This document shows positions 60,166-64,000 of a stretch of DNA of 64,000 bases, piece by piece. The stretch is from Prevotella sp. UBA2754. GTDB lineage: Bacteria > Bacteroidota > Bacteroidia > Bacteroidales > Bacteroidaceae. The first letter of the stretch is position 1. The number at the start of each line of letters is the position of its first letter. The stretch covers positions 55,282 through 119,281 of the forward strand of contig DEJG01000016.1 of NCBI GenBank assembly GCA_002353295.1. The letters are read 5' to 3'. The position numbers were made by a program, and so were the translations under genes. The notes under the pieces are model-generated. The model was not told the origin of the DNA. It made no database searches and saw nothing but the letters and a program-made list of their open reading frames with translations.

Positions 60166-62079
60166 TCACCTTCCCATCAGCACGAGCAATACATTAATAT
60201 CACTGGGTGATACTCCTGGTATTCTGCTTGCTTGGGCCAGTGTTTCTGGATCAATGGCTTTTAGTTTTTGGCGGGCTTCTGTACTGAGCGATAACATTTC
60301 GTCGTAATGGAAATGTCCTTTGATGCGGATATTCTCCAGTCGGTGCATCTTGTCAGCAACGATACGTTCACGTTCGATATATCCCTTATATTTAATATGT
60401 ACTTCTGCCGCCTCTGCTATTTCTTCTTTTCGTTGAACAGGGCGGTTTAGTATTTCCTTCAGTTCTGGAATGACCTCCTGCAGATTCTCAAAGTTCAGTT
60501 CCGGGCGTGCCACCAAGTCTTCCAGTTTACAACCATAGACGAGTGGGGTAGAGCCTAATGCTTCCAATGCGCCATTGATGATCTTCGGTTTAATAGGGAA
60601 TGTTTTGCAGAAGTTTTCGATTTCTTCGATATATGCTTTCTTCTGCAACCACCAGTCATAGCGGTCTCGTTTGACGATACCTATTTCATATCCTTTTTCT
60701 GTCAGTCGTGCATCAGCATCGTCCTGTCTTAGCAGAATCCTATATTCAGCTCTGGAGGTAAACATACGGTAGGGTTCATCCACTCCCTTCGTCACCAGGT
60801 CGTCAATCAGCACGCCGATATATGCCTCGTCTCTATGGAGCTCAAACGTTTTCTGTGTTGCGACCGAGTCGCAACGATCACTCCCCGCATAAAGAGCCGC
60901 GTTAATACCGGCCACGGTCCCTTGTCCGCCTGCCTCTTCATATCCGGTCGTACCATTCACCTGTCCTGCCATAAACAGACCACCAATCACCTTCGACTCT
61001 AGGGTATGTTTCAATTGGGTAGGATCGAAGAAGTCGTATTCGATGGCATATCCAGGACGGTACACCTTCAAGTCTCGGAAGGCTGGAATATGTTTCAAGG
61101 CAGCTATCTGCACCTCCATGGGTAACGAGGATGAAAAACCATTCAGGTATAGCTCATTGGTATCCGTACCTTCTGGTTCCAGGAACAGTGGATGCTGTTC
61201 CCTATCGGGGAAGGTCACCAGTTTGGTTTCTATTGATGGACAATAGCGGGGACCGATAGATTGTATCTGTCCGTTGTAGAGTGGTGAGTCTTTCAGACCC
61301 GAACGCAACGTCTCGTGTACTTTTGAATTTGTATTACAAGTCCAGCACGTCAGTTGGGGCAGTTGGCGGTATCCTCCCAAGTAAGAGAATTGGTGGAAGT
61401 CATGTTCACCTTCTTGTATCTCCAAGTCTTCGAAATGCACCGATCGTTTGTCAATACGAACGGGAGTTCCTGTTTTCATACGTGCCGAACGGATTCCGTG
61501 ACGGGTGATACTTTCTGTGAGATGAGCGACGGCAGGCTCGGCTATTCTTCCGCCAGCAACCATCTTCCGCCCGATGTGCATCAGACCGTTGAGGAAGGTA
61601 CCGGCAGTTATAACCACCGCCTTCGCCCGCAGCTCTACACCCCAGATGGTCTTCACCCCCTTCACAGAGCCCTGCGAGTCATTCACAGCGTCCTCCACCA
61701 ACAGCTCCTCCGCCTGGTCCTGCCAGATGTCGAGGTTCGGTGTTTCATCCAACCGACGACGCCATTCCCAGATAAACTTCCCTCGGTCACACTGTGCTCG
61801 TGGACTCCACATCGCTGGCCCCTTGCTTCTGTTAAGCATGCGGAATTGAATGGCAGTAGCATCTGTTACCAGTCCCATCTGTCCTCCAAGGGCATCGATC
61901 TCTCTTACTATTTGTCCTTTGGCAATACCGCCAACGGCAGGATTACACGACATCTGTGCAATCTTGTTCATATCCATGGTCACCAGACAGGTACGTGCAC
62001 CCATGTTGGCTGAGGCACAAGCCGCCTCACATCCAGCATGACCGCCGCCAATTACTAAAACGTCGTAGTTCAGAATCAT
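60166..62079 (-). CDS. mnmG: tRNA uridine 5-carboxymethylaminomethyl modification enzyme MnmG (GidA)
   Basis: MnmG, with MnmE, modifies U34 of tRNAs. The 637-residue FAD protein has GGGHAGCEAACASANMGARTCL, CNPAVGGIAKGQIVREIDALGG, YCPSIETKLVTFPDR, GQVNGTTGYEEAGGQG and the TSRAEYRILLRQDDADARLT block. The C-terminal helical domain ends at IPGVSPSDINVLLVLMGR. Its gene is next to oriC in many bacteria. A -7 box ends only four bases before ATG 62079, so the mRNA may be nearly leaderless. Confidence 0.96.
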   Translation of the reverse strand: MILNYDVLVIGGGHAGCEAACASANMGARTCLVTMDMNKIAQMSCNPAVGGIAKGQIVREIDALGGQMGLVTDATAIQFRMLNRSKGPAMWSPRAQCDRGKFIWEWRRRLDETPNLDIWQDQAEELLVEDAVNDSQGSVKGVKTIWGVELRAKAVVITAGTFLNGLMHIGRKMVAGGRIAEPAVAHLTESITRHGIRSARMKTGTPVRIDKRSVHFEDLEIQEGEHDFHQFSYLGGYRQLPQLTCWTCNTNSKVHETLRSGLKDSPLYNGQIQSIGPRYCPSIETKLVTFPDREQHPLFLEPEGTDTNELYLNGFSSSLPMEVQIAALKHIPAFRDLKVYRPGYAIEYDFFDPTQLKHTLESKVIGGLFMAGQVNGTTGYEEAGGQGTVAGINAALYAGSDRCDSVATQKTFELHRDEAYIGVLIDDLVTKGVDEPYRMFTSRAEYRILLRQDDADARLTEKGYEIGIVKRDRYDWWLQKKAYIEEIENFCKTFPIKPKIINGALEALGSTPLVYGCKLEDLVARPELNFENLQEVIPELKEILNRPVQRKEEIAEAAEVHIKYKGYIERERIVADKMHRLENIRIKGHFHYDEMLSLSTEARQKLKAIDPETLAQASRIPGVSPSDINVLLVLMGR

Positions 62080-62083
62080 GCTG

Positions 62084-62091
62084 CAAAATTA
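62084..62091 (-). promoter_or_regulatory. -7 box TAATTTTG for mnmG
   Basis: TAATTTTG on the minus strand, four bases before the ATG. Confidence 0.5.
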
Positions 62092-62175
62092 CAAAATCTT
62101 TTCTTTAAACACGCCAAAACAAATGGAATTTGTATAAATAGTGCATTTTTCTAATGGAAACGTTTGCGGAATTCA

Positions 62176-62197
62176 TAATTTTGTAGTAATTTTGTAG
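62176..62197 (+). promoter_or_regulatory. Tandem -7 boxes for sdhC (11 bp direct repeat)
   Basis: The 11-mer TAATTTTGTAG occurs twice in a row (62176-62186, 62187-62197), giving two TAnnTTTG boxes one helical turn apart. The rest of the 62080-62259 gap shows no gene. Confidence 0.55.
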
Positions 62198-62259
62198 CCT
62201 AAACGTGCGTGTACGTACTTATTATTAGGTAAATTTATCAATTTAATACTATAAAATTT

Positions 62260-62976
62260 ATGTGGTTAATTAATTCATCAATCGGTCGAAAAGTTGTAAT
62301 GTCTGTTACTGGTTTGGCCTTGATTTTGTTCTTGACATTCCATTGTGCCATGAACATTGTCGCCATCTTCTCTGGTAATGCTTACAACATGATTTGCGAA
62401 TTGCTGGGAGCCAACTGGTATGCCGTAGTGGCAACCATGGGTCTGGCTGCTCTGGCACTCATTCACATTGTGTTTGCCTTCATCCTGACGGCGCAGAATC
62501 GTAAGGCTCGTGGCGAGAACCGCTACGATGTGGCAACAACAGTTAATCAGCACGGGATCCTCGATGTAGCCGAGGGATGGGCTTCTAGCAACATGCTGGT
62601 GCTGGGTCTGATCATTCTCTGCGGTCTGCTGCTCCACCTCTATCATTTCTGGAGCAAGATGATGCTTGCCGAGATAGTAGGTACTACAGCAGGTCATCTG
62701 CCTACCGACGGTTTCGCTTTTATCATTGACACCTTCGCTAATCCTGTCAATGTGGTTATTTACATTATTTGGATTTGCGCCATCTGGTTCCATCTGGCTC
62801 ACGGTTTCTGGTCTGCCCTCCATACCTTGGGTGCCAGTGGCAAGATCTGGCAGAAGCGCATCCAGTGGATTGGTCTCTGCTACGTGTCGCTCCTCCTGCT
62901 GGGCTTCCTGGTAGTGGTATTGGCTTTCGCCTTTAAGTGCGCTCCCAGCCTCTACTGCTATGCAGGTGGCTGCTAA
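62260..62976 (+). CDS. sdhC: Succinate dehydrogenase/fumarate reductase cytochrome b subunit
   Basis: A 238-residue, five-helix membrane anchor of the Bacteroidetes/Wolinella type B enzyme. Several His sit in helices as heme ligands (FLTFHCAMNI, LALIHIVFAF, LLLHLYHFWSKM, WFHLAHGFWSALHTLG). It couples menaquinol oxidation to fumarate reduction, the main fermentative sink to succinate in this group. sdhA follows after a 7-mer repeat. Confidence 0.94.
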   Translation: MWLINSSIGRKVVMSVTGLALILFLTFHCAMNIVAIFSGNAYNMICELLGANWYAVVATMGLAALALIHIVFAFILTAQNRKARGENRYDVATTVNQHGILDVAEGWASSNMLVLGLIILCGLLLHLYHFWSKMMLAEIVGTTAGHLPTDGFAFIIDTFANPVNVVIYIIWICAIWFHLAHGFWSALHTLGASGKIWQKRIQWIGLCYVSLLLLGFLVVVLAFAFKCAPSLYCYAGGC

Positions 62977-63008
62977 TTATGCATTATGAATTATGAATTA
63001 AGCATTAT
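62976..63008. repeat. 7-mer repeat between sdhC and sdhA
   Basis: ATTATGC, ATTATGA, ATTATGA, ATTAAGC and ATTAT in register, beginning at the last base of the sdhC stop codon. Confidence 0.65.
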
Positions 63009-63017
63009 ATTTTTACT

Positions 63018-64000
63018 ATGGCTAAAGTATTAGATTCAAAGATTCCCGCAGGTCCAGTACCTGAGAAATGGAAGGAATATAAGGCTCATCAGCGCTTGGT
63101 AAACCCCAAGAACAAGCTGAAGCTCGATGTGATAGTGGTAGGTACTGGTCTGGCTGGTGCCTCTGCAGCTGCATCTCTTGGCGAGATGGGCTTCAATGTG
63201 ATCAACTTGTGTATCCAGGATTCTCCCCGTCGTGCACACTCTATCGCTGCGCAGGGAGGTATCAATGCTGCCAAGAACTATCAGAATGACGGCGACTCTG
63301 TTTATCGTTTGTTCTATGATACGGTAAAGGGTGGTGACTATCGTGCCCGTGAGGCTAATGTTTACCGTCTGGCAGAGGTGTCTAACAATATTATCGACCA
63401 GTGCGTGGCTCAGGGTGTTCCTTTTGCCCGTGAGTACGGTGGTATGCTGGCCAACCGTTCGTTCGGTGGTGCTCAGGTATCTCGTACGTTCTATGCGAAA
63501 GGTCAGACCGGTCAGCAGCTGTTGCTCGGTGCTTACTCTTCTCTCTCTGCACAGGTGCAGGCTGGTAAGGTAAAGCTCTACACCCGTTACGAGATGGAGG
63601 ATGTTGTCATTGTCGACGGTCGTGCCCGTGGTATCATTGCCAAGAACTTGGTTACTGGTGAGCTGGAGCGCTTCTCAGCCAATGCGGTTGTCATTGCTAC
63701 CGGTGGTTACGGAAACACTTACTTCCTCTCTACCAATGCGATGGGCTGTAACTGCACAGCTGCCGTTCAGTGCTATCGTAAGGGTGCTTACTTTGCTAAT
63801 CCTTCTTACGTTCAGATTCACCCCACCTGTATCCCCGTTCATGGCGACAAGCAGTCTAAGCTGACGCTGATGTCTGAGTCACTGCGTAACGACGGACGTA
63901 TCTGGGTTCCTAAGAAGTTGGAAGATGCCAAGGCTCTGCAGGCTGGTACCAAACAGGGTTGGGAGATTCCTGAAGAGGACCGCGACTACTATCTGGAGCG
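63018..64000 (+). CDS. sdhA: Succinate dehydrogenase/fumarate reductase flavoprotein subunit, N-terminal part
   Basis: ATG 63018 opens MAKVLDSKIPAGPVPEKW and the frame stays open to the window end, giving 327 full codons. It has VVGTGLAGASAA for FAD, RAHSIAAQGGINAAKNYQND with the His that carries covalent FAD, and IHPTCIP of the active site. The rest of the gene, and presumably the iron-sulfur subunit sdhB, lie beyond the window. It is co-transcribed with sdhC. Confidence 0.95.
   Translation, partial: MAKVLDSKIPAGPVPEKWKEYKAHQRLVNPKNKLKLDVIVVGTGLAGASAAASLGEMGFNVINLCIQDSPRRAHSIAAQGGINAAKNYQNDGDSVYRLFYDTVKGGDYRAREANVYRLAEVSNNIIDQCVAQGVPFAREYGGMLANRSFGGAQVSRTFYAKGQTGQQLLLGAYSSLSAQVQAGKVKLYTRYEMEDVVIVDGRARGIIAKNLVTGELERFSANAVVIATGGYGNTYFLSTNAMGCNCTAAVQCYRKGAYFANPSYVQIHPTCIPVHGDKQSKLTLMSESLRNDGRIWVPKKLEDAKALQAGTKQGWEIPEEDRDYYLE

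Overview
The window is a 64 kb chromosomal piece of an anaerobic Bacteroidales bacterium, most likely in the Prevotellaceae. Evidence: Bacteroidetes-type promoters (-7 box TAnnTTTG) in front of most transcription units, DUF4294, DUF4254, DUF3108 and DUF6056 proteins, a PorZ-like type IX secretion protein with a C-terminal sorting domain, a fumarate reductase/succinate dehydrogenase cluster, rubredoxins, and short 7-8 bp tandem repeats filling intergenic gaps. No rRNA, tRNA, CRISPR array, IS element or prophage was recognised.

Layout. 1-3.9 kb: end of a PAP2-like gene, then purE-ispG-yifB. 3.9-8.1 kb: an AT-rich GT11 fucosyltransferase, then an SDR / DUF4294 / MBL-rubredoxin fusion / ZIP transporter operon. 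8.1-12.1 kb (minus): polysaccharide deacetylase, GtrB-like GT2, a GT87-FGE fusion and GtrA, together a glycan-lipid unit. 12.3-20.3 kb: pnp (+), then minus units for a CobD-like enzyme with an ABC ATPase, and a Dna2-like nuclease-helicase with a lipoprotein. 20.4-23.4 kb: an ECF sigma factor fused to a transmembrane helix and a beta-barrel, flanked by lipoproteins. 23.4-36.6 kb: aldo/keto reductase, DUF3108, Ig-like lipoprotein and GH3 genes, the acpP-fabF-rnc operon, pdxB, DUF4254-GT9-rubredoxin, ychF and lgt. 36.7-49.1 kb: mutS, then leuS, YitT-RdgB fusion, porZ, two polytopic membrane proteins and GtrA. 49.1-64 kb: acyltransferase, nadA, a DnaA-box-rich gap, trmH, polA, ispB, deoC, dtd-uvrC, apt between two perfect parS sites, mnmG and the sdhC-sdhA start.

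Most notable. (1) The sigma / TM / beta-barrel protein could span the whole envelope as one polypeptide. A two-block DNA motif with a fixed 15 bp spacer occurs in front of its own gene and in front of the next lipoprotein gene, as expected of an autoregulated sigma factor promoter. (2) The 51.17-51.54 kb gap carries five DnaA boxes and an AT-rich flank, and two perfect parS palindromes lie 8 kb away next to mnmG. Hand spot-checks show the + strand becoming richer in T and relatively richer in G to the right of it. I infer that this is the chromosomal origin region, with no dnaA gene in the window. (3) Three further gene fusions are present: GT87-FGE, YitT-RdgB and MBL-rubredoxin. (4) Small repeats sit in frame inside several housekeeping genes, and 7-mer arrays occupy many spacers.

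Limits: all calls come from reading the sequence; no database search or folding was run, so novelty statements are provisional.
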